Below are positions 1-12,590 of a stretch of 64,000 bases of DNA, one piece after another (the stretch's first letter is position 1; the number at the start of each line of letters is the position of its first letter). Source of the stretch: Anthoceros angustus (Eukaryota > Streptophyta > Anthocerotopsida > Anthocerotales > Anthocerotaceae); the NCBI GenBank assembly GCA_010909165.1, contig MU008184.1, positions 892,988 through 956,987 on the forward strand. The letters run 5' to 3'. The translations under genes and the position numbers were made by a program. The notes beneath the pieces are model-generated. The model had not been told where the DNA came from. It searched no databases and saw nothing but the letters and a program-made list of their open reading frames with translations.

Positions 1-1922
1 CGCAGTCACAACTCTATTCAAAATATAAGTAGTCAACTACGGCCTCATTTCAAAAGGATTTAGGAAGACCCAAGCCAACATGCTCGAGTCATTCCCATCA
101 AGGTTTGATTCTTCCTTCGCAACTCCATTACATTGTTGTGTATAAGGAATGTAAAGTTGACGATGATCCCATCTGCTGAAAAAGCCCATCAAACCTATGG
201 CGATGAAACTCTCCACCATTATCGCGGGAAGCACTTGACCAAATGTCTGTTTGTCTTTGAACCATAGGAATCCATGAGGAGATATGCTCAAAGACGTCAC
301 TCTTCAACTGCAAGGGAAAGGTCCATGTATAGCGTGAAAAATCATCTGAGAGAAAGATAATACTCGGACCCACCAAGTGATTTCCGGAAGCTTTCCGCTA
401 GATCCGCATGTATCAACTCCAAAAGCGCTTTAGCTCGAGTAGCCGATTGATTCTTAAAAGGAAGCTCCTTCCGCTTGGACAAGATACACGCCTGCAGAAG
501 CAAGGTGCTTGAAACAAGGAGGCAGCTTCTCTCGGTAGCGACTTGAGTGAGACATCAAGTTGTTTAGCCTTATTGACATGACCTAGACGCATGCCATAAG
601 CTAGCTTGATGAGAAGAAGAGGTTACTAAAGCATGAGCACTAGGAGTAAAAGTACAAGGAGAAATATCGTCATACAAATCATCAACTAAGGTAGCCTTTG
701 CAACATAATTCCTCGCAATTGTAATCTATACATATAACAATGCAAATGTTCAAAGCTAAACCCAAAGTCACCAGCGTATAATGACTCTAATGAAAGCAAG
801 TTTTGCTCATTGCGAGAACAAACAACACATCGTAGCAAGCTTGTACCATCTAACAAAGGTATGCAAACTTCACCACTACCTTCCACTTCTAGTCCCCTAG
901 AATCACCAACATAAAGACGAAAAGGTGATTGATAGCTGAACTTAGAAAATAGCTTCCTGTTGTTACAAATGTGCGAAGTAGATCCAATCTACAAACCACA
1001 TAAATGAATTCTCCTTACTCGAAATTAGACACACAATAACAGTAGCTGCTTTTATGTTGCTTGTTGTAAGATGCTCCTTGGTACTAACATGAGCCAAAGG
1101 ACGAACTTCCTTCTTTGGTTCTTTGCCTTTTCTTTCTCGCAATCACGCTCCCAATGCCTGGAATTTGACACGCCATAAGCACCTGCCGCTTGACAGAGGA
1201 GAAGAGGCGGCGGACAAACCTACTCCTTTCTTGTTCTTATTGTTGTGCCCTGGTCCTTTTCCTTTGCAACGTAAAGCACCTTCTCCCGAGGCGAGCGAAG
1301 GCCACGACTTATGGCGACTGCTCCTCTTGCAGGAGAGCCCCAATCAAGTCATTCAACGTTATAAGGGAAGGTCTACCAGCACTCACACGATAAGAAGCTC
1401 GAATGGAGGTATTTTGGCTTGACACGAAGTTCGAAAGAAGCCGGTGGATAGCAATTGAGCAAGCCCACTTGGCCATACTAGATCCAAGAGCATGAATGAG
1501 ATCGCAAATGGCGAACTTCACAATATGTGGTCCCACGGATCTCCTTCTCGCAGCTTCGTGCCATAAAACTCATTCCTAGCATGTACAAGCGTAAGAATAT
1601 TTTGCACTGATATGTATCTTTCACCAACCCAAACCTCACCTGTTGGTAAGGACTCCACCTCCGTAACAGTAGTTTCATCTATACTTGAAAGTAGAATAGC
1701 AAAAGCTATTTTGTTCCCCTTTTTCCACTTGTCCACCATGTCTTGAGTAACACCTGGAATTGTGATATCAGGTTTAGGAAGAGAACCGTCAACATATTCC
1801 CACACATCTCTGGCATCCAAGAATGCTCGCATCCGGGCACGCCAGCTCTCATAACGGGAAGCTTTGCCATCAAACCGGTCCTTCTCCTTAAATTCACAGA
1901 TAGGTAGCTCAAGAGTTGTCAA
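1..1922 (-). pseudogene. Copia A gag-protease-integrase, broken
   Basis: The gag start near 1922 contains the FKEKDRFDGK and ESWRARM motifs of copia gag (UBN2-like), then VDKWKKGNKIAFAILLSS. Lower down are a damaged CCHC zinc knuckle (about 1090-1170), GAG-pre-integrase sequence (about 430-900) and an integrase core fragment (37-376) with RDNGGEFH and YTQQCNGV. The frame shifts several times. In a working element this polyprotein would form the virus-like particle and integrate cDNA. The integrase continues past the left edge; RT and RNase H are not in the window. Confidence 0.8.
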
Positions 1923-2284
1923 AGCACCACTAGCGTATCATGGTAAGAGGAATGGAACAGCAGGGGTCTAGATCAAGAGGTTGAGGAACTGAGGTATTTG
2001 TATTCAAACGTGCTAGCTGTTGAAGAGTTGAAGCAATTTGAGAATTTAACCTAGCACCTCGTTCGAGTCGAGAGTCATCCATAAGGGATCTGGTCTTACT
2101 GCATCATCATGCTCACTACTGGAAGATGAGTCCGACATACACAATCTAGAAAGAAAGGTAAATGACCTCTAAACTCTAGACTTACAGAGATAAACTATAC
2201 AAGAGTTCTTATTCTAAAAGAAGAAACTAAGAAATCTCAAGTCGTTTCGCATCATAAAGCAGGTTCAACTTATAAAGCGAAACG

Positions 2285-2470
2285 TTATTACAACTTAAAT
2301 GCACCAAAGACCTAAAAAGGAACCCAAAACGATATTCCAACTTATGCATCAATGCCCTAAAAGGCCACCCGAACCGATATTCCAACTTAAGCGCACCAAA
2401 GCCCTAAAAGGAACCCGAAACGATATGCCAACTTAAGCGCACGAAGCCCTAAAAGAACCCATTTCGTTTC
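2285..2470. repeat. Short tandem repeat in the leader of copia A
   Basis: About three and a half copies of a roughly 55-bp unit built on 'gccctaaaaggaacccgaa' and 'cgatattccaacttaagcgc', with small differences between copies. It lies between the primer binding site and gag of copia A. No coding sense is visible. Confidence 0.7.
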
Positions 2471-3154
2471 CGTTAAAACCACCGCGACAGGATGACGCAC
2501 ACCGCGACCAAGCAAGGCAAGCACCGCTTCAGATCACGCTCACATGTGCCGCGCCCATCCTGATCCGAGTTACAGCAATCCTGCATCGCGATGCGGAGGA
2601 AGCCGGCATCTTCACGCGCTCCCTTCGCCATAAAGTCTCGGCGCAATTGACAGCCACAGTCGCAATACTGAGATGATTTCCGGCCCTGTGACTCACCAAA
2701 TCTCTCCAGTAAGCCAGCAATTCTAACAGCGAAGCAATCGAGACGGGTCGCCTGCCTGCCTGCTCATCCAGGATGCGCCTAAGCAGAGTCTCGATGCTGT
2801 CCAGCCGGGAAAGAGACGTGAATTCAGGTGCTCTCCTCCTCCTGATCTGAACTGGCTAGGAAATCAGCTAGGATTCTTCCGAGACACCTGCATCCCATCA
2901 TAGAACAGGTCGCGCCGTGACAGAGCATGTTGTGATCTCCTACCATGGCCCGATCTCAATGGCTGATTCACAAGCCTGTCAGCAAACCGAGAATGAATCC
3001 GTCAAAACACATCTTCCCGACGCGCCATCAGATTGTGAGAAATGAGGCATTTATCACGTAGATAAATACACCAGCAAATCTCCACAACAATTTCCCATAG
3101 ACAATGGCTAGCAAATCATCTACAAAATACGGATTGTGGCAAAAGAAATTCCAT

Positions 3155-3167
3155 GGCTCTGATACCA
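3155..3167 (-). other. Primer binding site of copia A (initiator tRNA-Met)
   Basis: The minus strand reads TGGTATCAGAGCC, the usual plant copia sequence complementary to the 3' end of initiator tRNA-Met. It directly abuts the LTR end, which fixes the LTR boundary. This is the intact form against which the altered sites of C and D can be compared. Confidence 0.9.
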
Positions 3168-3311
3168 TGACAAAGACAACGGAAGCATATATTGAAAATA
3201 AGAGCAATAATACAAAAATCTTGGTCCATGTTTAAATAGTATATTAAGGATAACCCTAATTAAACTAATCTACCACTAACCGAGTTAGGGTAAACACAAT
3301 TAACTCTAACA
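3168..3311 (-). repeat. 5' LTR of copia A
   Basis: On the minus strand it begins TGTTAGAGTTAATTG and ends TTTGTCA, giving TG...CA termini. It is followed at once by a tRNA-Met primer binding site. At 144 bp it is short, as is common for copia. A TATTTAAA-like box lies in its middle on the minus strand. Confidence 0.85.
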
Positions 3312-4716
3312 TCATATTTGTGGCCTATAAACTCACCTCCATTGTCTGATCGCAGGCACTTGACCCGATCGTCCGTCGCCTTTTGTACCATGGGAATCCA
3401 CGGTTTTTATCAAAGGCCTCACTTTTCCTTTGAGTGGGAAGGTCCAAGTGTACCTGCTAAAGTCATATGTGAGTGACAAGTAATACTCAGCTCCTCCTAA
3501 TGAAGGCACTTGCATCTTTCCAGCAATGTCCATGTGGACCAGCCCTAGAACATCATTCGCTCTTGTAGCATTTTTGTTCTTAAAGGGCAGCTCCTTCTGT
3601 TTGGACAGGACACATGACTTGCATACAGGAAGATTTTTGAAGCATGAAGGTAACTTCTCTTTGTAGTAGTCACCTGCGGACATGAGGTCCAACTTGACCT
3701 TGTTCACATGTCCAAGTCTCACATGCCATAGGTTCGCTTGAGACCTAGATGTAGTAACATTTACTGCCGGATTATGATCTCCCACAGACAGCTGGTAGAG
3801 GTCATTAATCAGGAGTCCTTTTGCTAAGCACACATTAGGTTGTGATGGACTATACAAACAGCATGAGTCCTTCTCGAAGCGAAAAGCAAACTCTGACGTT
3901 TGTGTGAGGGCTCTGATTGACAGCAGGTTCTTTGACATAGCTGGAACATAAAGTACATCCAGCAGTTCCAACGTGAACCACCGGAAGCAGTACTGCTCCA
4001 CTTCCATATACTCCCACGTGAATCTCCACATTACCGACCGTGGAGATTGCCGGTGGTGAATAGGTGGCGATTGTTACACACATGTGAAGTTGCCCCTGAG
4101 TCAATGAACCAGAGTGAACAGGTTTCTCTCGAAGTCAAGCGATCATTAAGATCGTCGCCTTATGAGCACTTTGAGAGCTTGACTTGTTGCCTTTTCAAAG
4201 AACATGCTTCGGTTTTGACTCCTTCTGAGCCTCACCAGCTTTCTTCTTACGACAATCTCGTTCCCAGTGGCCAGGCAGTTGGCACCAATTGCAGTTGCCT
4301 TGCCTTTTGGGATTTCCAGACGAGGCTTTCTTCCCCTTATCCTTCCCCTTCCCAAAAGGTTTCTTAGAAGCAACTAACACCTTCTACCTCGACTTTTGCG
4401 AGCGAGAAGGTCGTGTTGCTCTTCTTGATAGAGAGCACCCACAAGCTCATTGAAAGTGAGTGTGGAGACACCACCCGGATGCACCAACGGACGTGTAAGG
4501 TACGTGTCGTGGACACAAAGTTTTGATAGGACTGAGGGAGACTGGACAACAATTTGCTGTGATGTCTATATCGGATCTGGTTCCTCCCAGTATTATTGCT
4601 CATTGTCTTAATTAGCAGGCCGGAAATGTGAGTACCCATTGTGTCCCCATCCTTCATTCTGAGTCCATAGAAGTCGTTCCTTGCAGCAACAAGGGTTAAA
4701 ATGTTCCTCACTTGAT
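3312..4716 (-). pseudogene. Copia B: integrase, protease and gag (inner part)
   Basis: Minus-strand continuation of the oldest copia layer. An open stretch at 3333-4031 carries LYVPAMSKNLLSI, the zinc-binding H-H-C-C module (LWHVRLGHV, then CKSCVLSK), the integrase segment VHMDIAGK and YLSLTYDFSRYTWTFPLK. It is cut by element A just after the second catalytic Asp region (DNGGEF). Further up, 4195-4380 encodes a CCHC zinc knuckle (CNWCQLPGHWERDC) and 4364-4711 gag (RNILTLVAARNDFYGLRMKDGD). Gag stops at 4716, where element C is inserted, and resumes at 29348. Frames are interrupted at several points. Confidence 0.85.
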
Positions 4717-4721
4717 ACGTA
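4717..4721. repeat. Target site duplication of copia C (left copy)
   Basis: ACGTA directly precedes the TG of C's left LTR and recurs directly after the CA of its right LTR at 29343-29347. Removing C with one ACGTA rejoins B's gag in frame (QLTDTYQV across the junction). Confidence 0.92.
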
Positions 4722-5001
4722 TGATGAGAATCATAGCTGTTCTAGGTAGCAAAACATAGCAAGCAGATAGTAGAAAGCTTTGCACAAAAAGAGTTGTATG
4801 CATTGATAATAGAAAGTACAAAGCCTTTATATAGGCTAAGTGGTTATAACCATAAGGTGGTTGTAACCATAAGTAGTTCTAACCTCTAAGTGGTTGTAAC
4901 AACTAACTACTCATTAAACTACCTAAAGCCCTAAGAACTAAATTAATTAATAGCCTTAGGTGCCCTAGTGAAGAGTGCCCTAAATAGGTCATATTTCATC
5001 A
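4722..5001 (-). repeat. 3' LTR of copia C
   Basis: 280 bp with TGATGAGAATC...TTTCATCA termini. Against the right copy (271 bp) I count four substitutions and three short indels; the indels remove CTG, CAG and CA-containing bits from the right copy. On the minus strand a TATATAAA box (4826-4833) marks the likely LTR promoter. Confidence 0.92.
4826..4833 (-). promoter_or_regulatory. TATA box in the C LTR
   Basis: TATATAAA on the minus strand, in element orientation, within the 3' LTR; the 5' LTR holds the same box. D's LTR has a related AGCCTATTTAAAGGC at the equivalent place, which supports a promoter role. Confidence 0.55.
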
Positions 5002-5012
5002 CTCCCACTCAC
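5002..5012 (-). other. Polypurine tract of copia C
   Basis: The minus strand reads GTGAGTGGGAG directly before the 3' LTR, the position and composition expected for the plus-strand primer of reverse transcription. D has the near-identical TAAGTGGGAG at the same place. Confidence 0.75.
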
Positions 5013-6740
5013 TATGAACTAGGTGTGAAGAATGGCTTCAAAATGAGACTAAAAGGCTAGTTAGCTCCCACTAACTTGAAAGCTATCCACTAAGAAAACA
5101 ATTAAAACTGGCTTAAGTTACATTTAAGCAGAATTTAATGTAATCAAAATTAATTACCAAAAACTTAATTAGGAAATGGTAAATTCCTAAACAAGGTAAA
5201 AGATAAAAGTAAAACTTAAACTAGGTTAATCTTAAACCAAAGGTAAAAGTAAAACTTAAATGGGTAAGGCCCATATGATGCCGTCCGTATGCCCCTGGCA
5301 TACGTTATGTACCCTCCCCTCATACGGTTTTATTCCTCCTCCCCTCGCCTCCCGCTCCCTCGCTCTCGCTCAAAGAAACTTGGCCATGGCCCTGAAAATC
5401 GTGGGGAAGGGCGCCTCGGAGGACGCGCCACCGGCGGGCGCCCGCGCGCCCGCCCATGTGCACACTGGCGTGCGGCGCCGATTAGAAGATGGCAGCCACT
5501 GCGGTGGAAGAAGAAGAGGAGTGCGGCCTGGGAGGGACGCGCCTCGAGGAGCAACGCCCCTCACAGGCGGTGCCACAGTGATCCTCCACGCCTAAATGGA
5601 TTCCAACCTTTGTGGAGAGCCCACCACGTTTCCGGTGGTAGGAAGTGGTAGCTCGTGAGGTTGAAGTCACCGGAGAGAGGTGGAATTTGTTCCCGGTGGA
5701 GGTCGCCAGATGTGAGTGCTGCGGAGTGTCTCACCCAAGCCGGAGATTAAAGATCTTGCCCCATGTCTTGTCTCAATTTGTTGAAGTGCCCGCTGCTAAT
5801 CCCAAGCCAACACTCCAAATGCGGCAAGCCGTCACCAGTTGTGTGCGGATGAGAGATCGTCGAGGAAGATTCAAAGCTCTTGTGGAGAAGAAATCGCGAG
5901 ATTGTTCTCTCGATACAAGTGCCTTGGAAGAATCTTCATTGAAGGGCTTCCTCGATGATGAAGGAGGCTGAAATCTCAAGTAAAGCATGTGTGTAATAAG
6001 GCATTCCCCTGTCATGAAGGGAGGCACCTTGGGCGATGGATGCCCCCCTTTTTTGAGGAGAGGCACCTAGTTGTAAGCCCGTTTGTGGGCATCTTCAAAT
6101 GACCATTTTCCAGTTCAAAAATATTAATTGTGATGAATTTTCTGATACTATTTTCGCAGATTTATGTATGGAAAATTATGGAAAAAGGAAAATGAAAATG
6201 AAAATGAAGAAAATGAGAAAATGAAAAGGTAGACATGCTTTTGTGACTCTAAAAGGTGTTCTAACTTATTTTCTCTTGCTAAAACTTGCCCATTTTATTA
6301 GATTTCTTTTGCCCCGAAAAGACATAGAATAGGAAACATAGATTGGAAGCCCGGCATATATCCCAAGGGTGATGATGTGAAGCTCATCTATATAATCACT
6401 AATATGAAAGGGGGAGACGTACCACCATGCTCCTATGTTTGCCAGGAAACTAAGATACACATGATACGGGTTATGTATGCTGTCTGTGAAGAATTTCCGG
6501 ACATATGATCCATGTCTATCGTAAGTATTCCTGAGGCTAAGAAAATATGGAAAAGTTTTAATTAGCAAAATATTATTTAATATTTTAATATTATTTTCTA
6601 GAGCACCTCAACTATGTATGAAGGAGAGGATCAGGCCTATGTTAAGATTGAGGATGATTGTTCAAGACTTAGAATAGAATATTGGACTAGTTTTTAAGGT
6701 TATCTTAAGTAGACCAATTTTTAAGGATGAACTATAGGTG
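5013..6740. other. Non-pol insert between RNase H and the 3' LTR of copia C, with exon-like fragments
   Basis: Copia pol ends near 6.75 kb, yet 1.7 kb lies between it and the polypurine tract. Two plus-strand stretches look coding: 5645-5971 (108 codons, including RCECCGVSHPSRR) and 6299-6520 (with YPKGDDVKLIYIITNMKGGD). The second is bordered by an acceptor-like 'ttttattag' and a donor-like 'gtaagtattcc'; a pyrimidine-rich 'ttattttctag' follows at about 6600. 5.35-5.6 kb is GC-rich. I do not recognise the protein. The pattern suggests pieces of a spliced host gene captured antisense in the element, but a separate insertion is possible. Confidence 0.4.
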
Positions 6741-6759
6741 GAGGCTTAGACAATGTGTC

Positions 6760-9154
6760 CAATATACCTAAACATTTCATATGTTTCTGTATTCAATGCC
6801 TAGTGACTTTGTTAATAAATCAGCGTTATCTAAAGTTTGAACATAACTAATATCTATAGTTTTATCCTCTATTTTCTCTCGATGTAATGATATTCGACAA
6901 TATGTTTAGTTCTAGAGTGGAAGACAGGTTCCTTGACAAGGCTATAGCTCACGACTATCACTCAACAACAAGGTGGGCTTTTCACCTTGTGATGAAGTTC
7001 ACTCAAGGTTAGCCTAGTCCATACTATGTCTTTAGCAACCGAGGTTAGTACTCTATACTCACTCGAGTCTGGACAAGGCTATGGTTGGTTGTTTCTTACT
7101 TGACCAGATATGGTGCTCCCCAATAGCGATCGTAACGATACGGATCTGCGTGTCGGTCACCGGCATAGTCGGCGTCGGTGTCGTTAATGTGCGTCTTTAT
7201 GCGGTGTATACTTGAATGTCAATCCTGCATGGTACCCTTGAGGTATCGAATATGCGCTTAGTTGACATCCGGTGTTCACGTCGAGTTCTCGATTGTGAGC
7301 AGGGCGACTTCAAAGATATATCCGGTCGGTGAAGTTGGATAAATATATAAGTGTGCCAACAGATGTCGATATGGGACTGACATTTCCAACTTATCTTGTC
7401 TTGTCTTTGGACTCATATCCATGGTAAGCGGACTAGCAAAGGTGTAGGTGCGTTTCGCATCTTCAAGTCCAAACTTGGTTAAACTTTCTTTAATGTACTT
7501 GGTTTGAACAATACTCGAGTCTTGTTTGCTCGATCTCTAATAATGTTGACACCAAGTGCATATGTCATTTCTCCTAAATCGGACATTTCATAAAAGTCTT
7601 GAGCCGACTTTTGATCTCGGCTAGGAGAGTAAGAGTTTGTGGCCATGAATACGTCGACGAGAGCAATAAGTAAAAGGTATCATTGCGATATTAGGATATA
7701 CATGCATGCATCGGCATCACTTTGCGGAAGCCTCTTTGATGAGTTTCACATGTATGTCCATATTCCAATTTTACCAGTTGCTTGAGACCATACAAGCCTT
7801 TAATTAGTCTGCATACCCAATCTTCCTTGCCTTTAACCTCATAACCTTCGGGCTGTTTCATGTAGATTTCTTCTTGAAGACGGCCATAGAGATATGTTGT
7901 CTTCACATCCATCATATGAAGCTCAAGATCATGATGGGCTGTTAAGGCGAAGATTATTCTAAGGGAAGCAAACTTTGCTACCGGCGAATGTGGCCCATGG
8001 GAGGTAATCTAAACCCGATCCGGGTGAATCCCACAGCCACAAGGCGTGCTTTGTATCTCTCAATGGAACCATCTCCTTTTCTCTTAATTTTGAATACCCA
8101 TTTTGCTGGTGACTATCTTCCTACCCTTAGGTGGCTTAACCAATTCCCATGTAGAGTTACTAATGAGAGAGTTATATTATAATCTCACTACCTTCCATAA
8201 GGTCTTTTTCGAGAAAGCTTGTTTTAAGGTAAGAGGTTCTTGGATCTATGGTTGCCTTGTATACACTTGTGAGTAAAGTGATACGGGGAAGAGGATCATC
8301 AAAAACAGCTAGATATCCTAAAGGAGGTTCCTTCCATCCTGCGGGTCCGGGGATTGCAGGACGGGTTCTTAAGTTGTACCTTTGTGTAGGTTCTGGTGCA
8401 TCTTCCACTGGAGCAGGAACATCAATAGGATCATGGTGCTCCATGTCATTCACTGGAGGGTCATCATGCTCTTCATCAAGAGTGTCAACTGGCTCCTCGA
8501 CTTGAATGTTGTCGCCATCTGGTGGTGTTTCATGTGGAATAGATGCTAACTCCTCCTCCTCCTGCAGAATAGGTTCAACTACGGGAACACGTAGAGCAGG
8601 AACTGGAAATTGAGTGATATAATCAGTATCATCAAATGAGGAGGTATCTGAGGGCTCTTCGGAAGAGACGTCCTCAGGGCCGGATGTACCAGCTCCCACT
8701 GCTGGGGAAAAGAGGTAAGACTCATGAAAAGTAACACTCCTGGCATATATAAGCTTCCGTGTGGTGGGTTCAAATAGCTTGTAACCTTTGATGCCTTGGT
8801 GTAGCCAATGAATAGATATTTGGCAGCTTTTGGATCTAACTTCTTGCGTTGTACTTTAGGGATAAAGACATATGCAGGAGATCCAAAAATTGAAGGTGAT
8901 CTATGGAAGGCTTGTTGCCGGTGAATGCTTCATATGGAGTCATACCTTGAGCGAGGAAGTCGGCGATTCATGAGATAGGTTGCTGTAAGGAGGGCCTCAG
9001 CCCAATAAGCTTTGGATAAGTTAGCTTGTGTTAACAGGCAACCTGTGATCTCTTGGAGGCCGAGATTCTTATTTTCTGCGACGCCATTTTGCTAAGGAGT
9101 GTATACGACACTAAGTTGTTGAGCTACGCCTTCAGCTCGACAAAATTCAGCAAA
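6760..9154 (-). pseudogene. Copia C pol: RNase H, reverse transcriptase and distal integrase
   Basis: In element orientation: distal integrase (9060-9154: EFCRAEGVAQQL, then QNGVAENKN), its C-terminal part (8.8-9.0 kb), an acidic proline-rich linker open at 8172-8699 with YNLRTRPAIPGPAGW, RT with MDVKTTYLYGRLQEEIYMKQ and LYGLKQ (7691-7915), and RNase H ending HSRTKHI...NADLLTK near 6790-6920. The YVDD-type RT motif near 7650 is damaged. Frames break repeatedly, mostly where CAG/CTG are scarce. The integrase is split by element E, with its proximal half at 20238 and above. Confidence 0.8.
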
Positions 9155-9180
9155 TAACATGGTAATTCTGTAAAGAGGTT
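9155..9180 (+). repeat. Left terminal inverted repeat of element E
   Basis: Starts TAACATGGTAATTCTG and matches the reverse complement of 18537-18562 at 25 of 26 positions. The similarity fades after about 26 bp. It interrupts copia C's integrase frame exactly. Confidence 0.82.
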
Positions 9181-10684
9181 TATATAACCCCTTCCTGTTG
9201 CGTGAGAACCCTTTGGAAAATCACTCGGTATCTAAATCACGCCAAAGCCATCACGGTCTCGACAATGGACCATTCTTGGCCCCTGACTAAGTCATGAACA
9301 ACACAATTGAGGCATACACGGTAGCGACAGCAGTGCGGCGGGCTGCGGCGCTGGATGAAGCCATGAATGATGGAAGAGGGACGTTTTAAATGTGCCATAA
9401 AATGGCACCGATAGACACATGGCATAATGAAGTTTATATGGAATCCTAATACATTGGATCCGGTTACTGCGGGCTATTCGGGTCTCAAGCGGGCCTGAGC
9501 GAGCGAATCTAAAACTACGCTAGGTTTCGTATCGCTCCAGTTCTTAATCCATGTCATTCTCACCCAAAGCGTTGTCATCGTTGTTAACCTCCGCTTGGAC
9601 AGACGCGCGTGGGAGGTTGCCATATGGTATCCGGCGTTTGTCCTTCCTCCAACAATTAGCCCGTTACGGTCTTCATCCTCCGCACTCAAAGAAACAACTT
9701 GGGCCTTTGAACAATCCTTTTCACTTATACAAACCTCCTTTGCCCAATCCCAAGGGCCTGCGATGGGGCTCGAAGGTAAGCTCTTCTTCAGCATCCGGGA
9801 GAACCTCGTATCCGTGGATGCGCTGGGGGATGTATCCAGCACACCGTAAGTCTGCTTCGATGGCGATACAGTTTCTTCCATACAGCAAGGCTGCTAATAC
9901 CGTTGTGCCACTTCCGGAGCATGCGTCCACCACCCAGTCTCCTTCTTTTGAGAAGGTCTTGATCAATTTCATCATCAGCCCAAGAGGCCTTTGGTATGGG
10001 CATACCACCAACTTGTCATGGGACAAGTACACCTTCTTTACCACGTCATGTCATGACGGACCTCCCATTGTTAAAAGTGCCATGCATGGCATTCGCATCA
10101 TCGGAGCTCGATCCTTTGAACACCCATCTTCAAGCCCCATCCGACACATACTCCACGCTTTCAACCGCCCCTATCATTGCTCATGTTAGTTTTATCCCAC
10201 ACGAAGACACCAGCCACCCTTCTTACACCACTGCGCATCGATTCCCGTCTTGTGGGCTTCCTCCACTCCATGCATGACAATCATGCGAAGTCTTCGCTTG
10301 TAGTTTTCTCATGAAAACTTGAAAATCGTACTCAACATAGTGGCATCCATCCGCTTGTCCATAGGCCCAATATCAAAGCCTCCGGGCACATCCATGACTA
10401 ATGTGGTGTACCTCCTCACCAAGGTAGCCCCGCATCTCCAAAATATCTCGCTTCTCCACTTGGTAATGAACCTCCTTCTCACCGAACAGAAAATGTGCAG
10501 CCCTTCATGAAGATCTCAGACACGCTGCTCGTCTTCCAAACTCTTCCAATTATTGATCTCGAAAATGAAATTCTTAAAGTCCTCCGGCATTTTCGCAAGT
10601 TGTCTATATCCTTCAATTCTTTGCAGGCAAAACGAGTAAGTGCATATATGCAGAAACAAACATTATGCACCCGTAGATCTCAGA

Positions 10685-10708
10685 GGCTTGAGGCGCCCGC
10701 CTCAAGCC
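10685..10708. repeat. Perfect hairpin inside the probable intron of the methylase-like gene
   Basis: Arms GGCTTGAGGCG and CGCCTCAAGCC pair over 11 bp with a 2-base loop. It sits in the non-coding stretch 10.63-10.92 kb that separates two coding fragments. No function can be read from it. Confidence 0.6.
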
Positions 10709-12302
10709 CCTCGAGTTCTATGGAGTGGATCTGAGATGGGCGCCGGCCGCCTGTAAGGCACCCGTCCCCACATCACATGTGGAAGTGGCCTCGGCCAGCG
10801 CTGCAAGAACGTTAGGGTTTGTAACGACATATGAGAGAATTAGAAACGATGGGTAGTATGGCACACCTTCCAAATGCCGTCTGAACCGAGCTATCATTTC
10901 ACCGAATGCAAAGGATATTCCACCTAACCTCTTCGAATGATGAGCAGCCCAAGTGTTTTACCATAGCCACTTGTATAACATGAAACTTCTTCCGTAAGGT
11001 AATCTCCTCATCCATACCTTTTAGGTCGAGCACACTCAACACCTTCTCGTCTACGATGAGTATCCGACCGCACTCTCCAGTGGAATCCTTGAACGATTTC
11101 CACGGCTTTGCTAGCATATCCTTCTTCACGTAAACAGGTGTCAACAACGAGCCTCCTCTTGTACCTTCCGTTGCCTTTGCCCTTCTTACTTGTTAGAACA
11201 TTTTTTTTCCCAGCAATTCTCCAGCCTCCCATTTTGAAAATATTCGATCCACGTTGTCCCAAACCTTCCCCTCTGTTCGCAATGCATAAGATGTGGGTCC
11301 GATTGTCCACCTTATTCGCTTGTAAACATCGCCTTCCGACCTCCGTCGTCCTCAATCAAGCCCAATACACGGTATAGGTTGAATTTCCAATTCATGGTCA
11401 TCGGACATCATCTCGCCTGCAAGTAGTTCGCCCTCAAGTACCGACCGCTCAATGAAGGACATCTTCTTCCTTTGTCGACATCGACAGTGGTCCGCTGCAC
11501 ATCGCATTTCCGCCACCGCCCCACAAGACATACATGAGCTTCCACATATTGGAAGCGTGTTTTCCTCGAGATATATCGCCAAATGTTTCATGGCTGCAAA
11601 GGTATGGTTCCCACCAAGAACGCCCATAACATATTTCTTCGCCCGAACCTTTCCACCCAACTTCGAGGTTGTCACACTCGTCGGGTCGATCATGCAAAGG
11701 AGAGGCAACACGCCCTCCTCAATCCTTCCCTTCGATATTACACGAGCCAAATAATTTGCCCATGCCTCGTCCACTCTCCTTATCGCGCATCTGGTGTAAT
11801 ATGGGATGCTGGTTTCAAATTCTCCAGCTTCACTAATACTGTTTCCTGAACCACCTTCTTGGAGTAAGCTGAGTCCCGAATTCGTGTCAAAGGGTCTGCA
11901 TCTCGGATAGCATCCTCCAGCCTTTCCTCGTCTGTACGAACATGAACAGTGGCAATGTTTTCCGGATGGTCCCCTTTTCCTCCATCTCTTCGACTTCTTC
12001 TTCCCACTACCTGCCGCCACATCGCCATCGCCGTCCGTCACCGGGCAGAGAGACATCCGTAGGTGCTCTTCCGCTTTCCCACCTCGCTCCACCACATCAC
12101 CGCCTCCTCTTCGCCCCTCGGCGGGCCACCGGCCCGCCTCCTCCTTCTTCAACATGCGAATGGCACCGGGCGCCGGCCGCCGCGCCTAGTCCATCTCCCC
12201 AACGGAAATCGGACAAACCGGTTTGGGTTTGGGGTCATCAGTCTTCCCCATCCGCTTGGGTCGGCCGGCCGGCGCCCGATTGTCATCCGTGATCGATGCG
12301 AC

Positions 12303-12590
12303 GGTAGGAACAAGGTCCGCAAAGTTCATGATGTCCTCTGCATCCCTATCCTCGTCTTGGTCGCTGACCCTTCTCCATCCGAATGACCCAAAGACCCTGG
12401 GATCGGGCCATCATCCTCGCTGGATGGTCCCGTTCACTATCCGCATCGATGCGGACGGTAGGAACAAGGTCGCAAAGTTCATGATGTCCATCCCTATCCT
12501 CGTCTTGGTCTGACCCTTCTCCATCTGAATGACCCACATCTCGGATCGGGCCATCATCCTCGTCGGATGGTCCGATTCACTATCTCTTGT
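12303..12590. repeat. Tandem duplication in the acidic linker of the methylase-like gene
   Basis: Two copies of about 140 bp, each containing 'caaagttcatgatgtcc', 'tcctcgtcttggtc' and 'ggatcgggccatcatcctcg'. On the minus strand both encode GSDQDEDRD and DLVPTV. The repeat lengthens an acidic, presumably disordered linker. Confidence 0.75.

Larger units (their letters stand above)
1..3311 (-). mobile_element. Copia element A, 5' part, truncated by the window edge
   Basis: Minus-strand Ty1/copia element. Reading down from 3311 there is a 144-bp 5' LTR, a tRNA-Met primer binding site, a long leader, gag, protease and the start of integrase, which runs off the left edge. It lies directly against B's integrase sequence at 3312, so A inserted into element B. 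The 5 bases after the LTR (tcata, 3312-3316) are the expected target duplication; its partner would lie outside the window. The order gag-PR-IN and the conserved motifs make the family assignment firm. Confidence 0.85.

Noticed and set aside
9551-10189. 212-codon plus-strand open frame
   Set aside because: It is antisense to the minus-strand methylase motif (DACSGSGTT) and has no recognisable content of its own.
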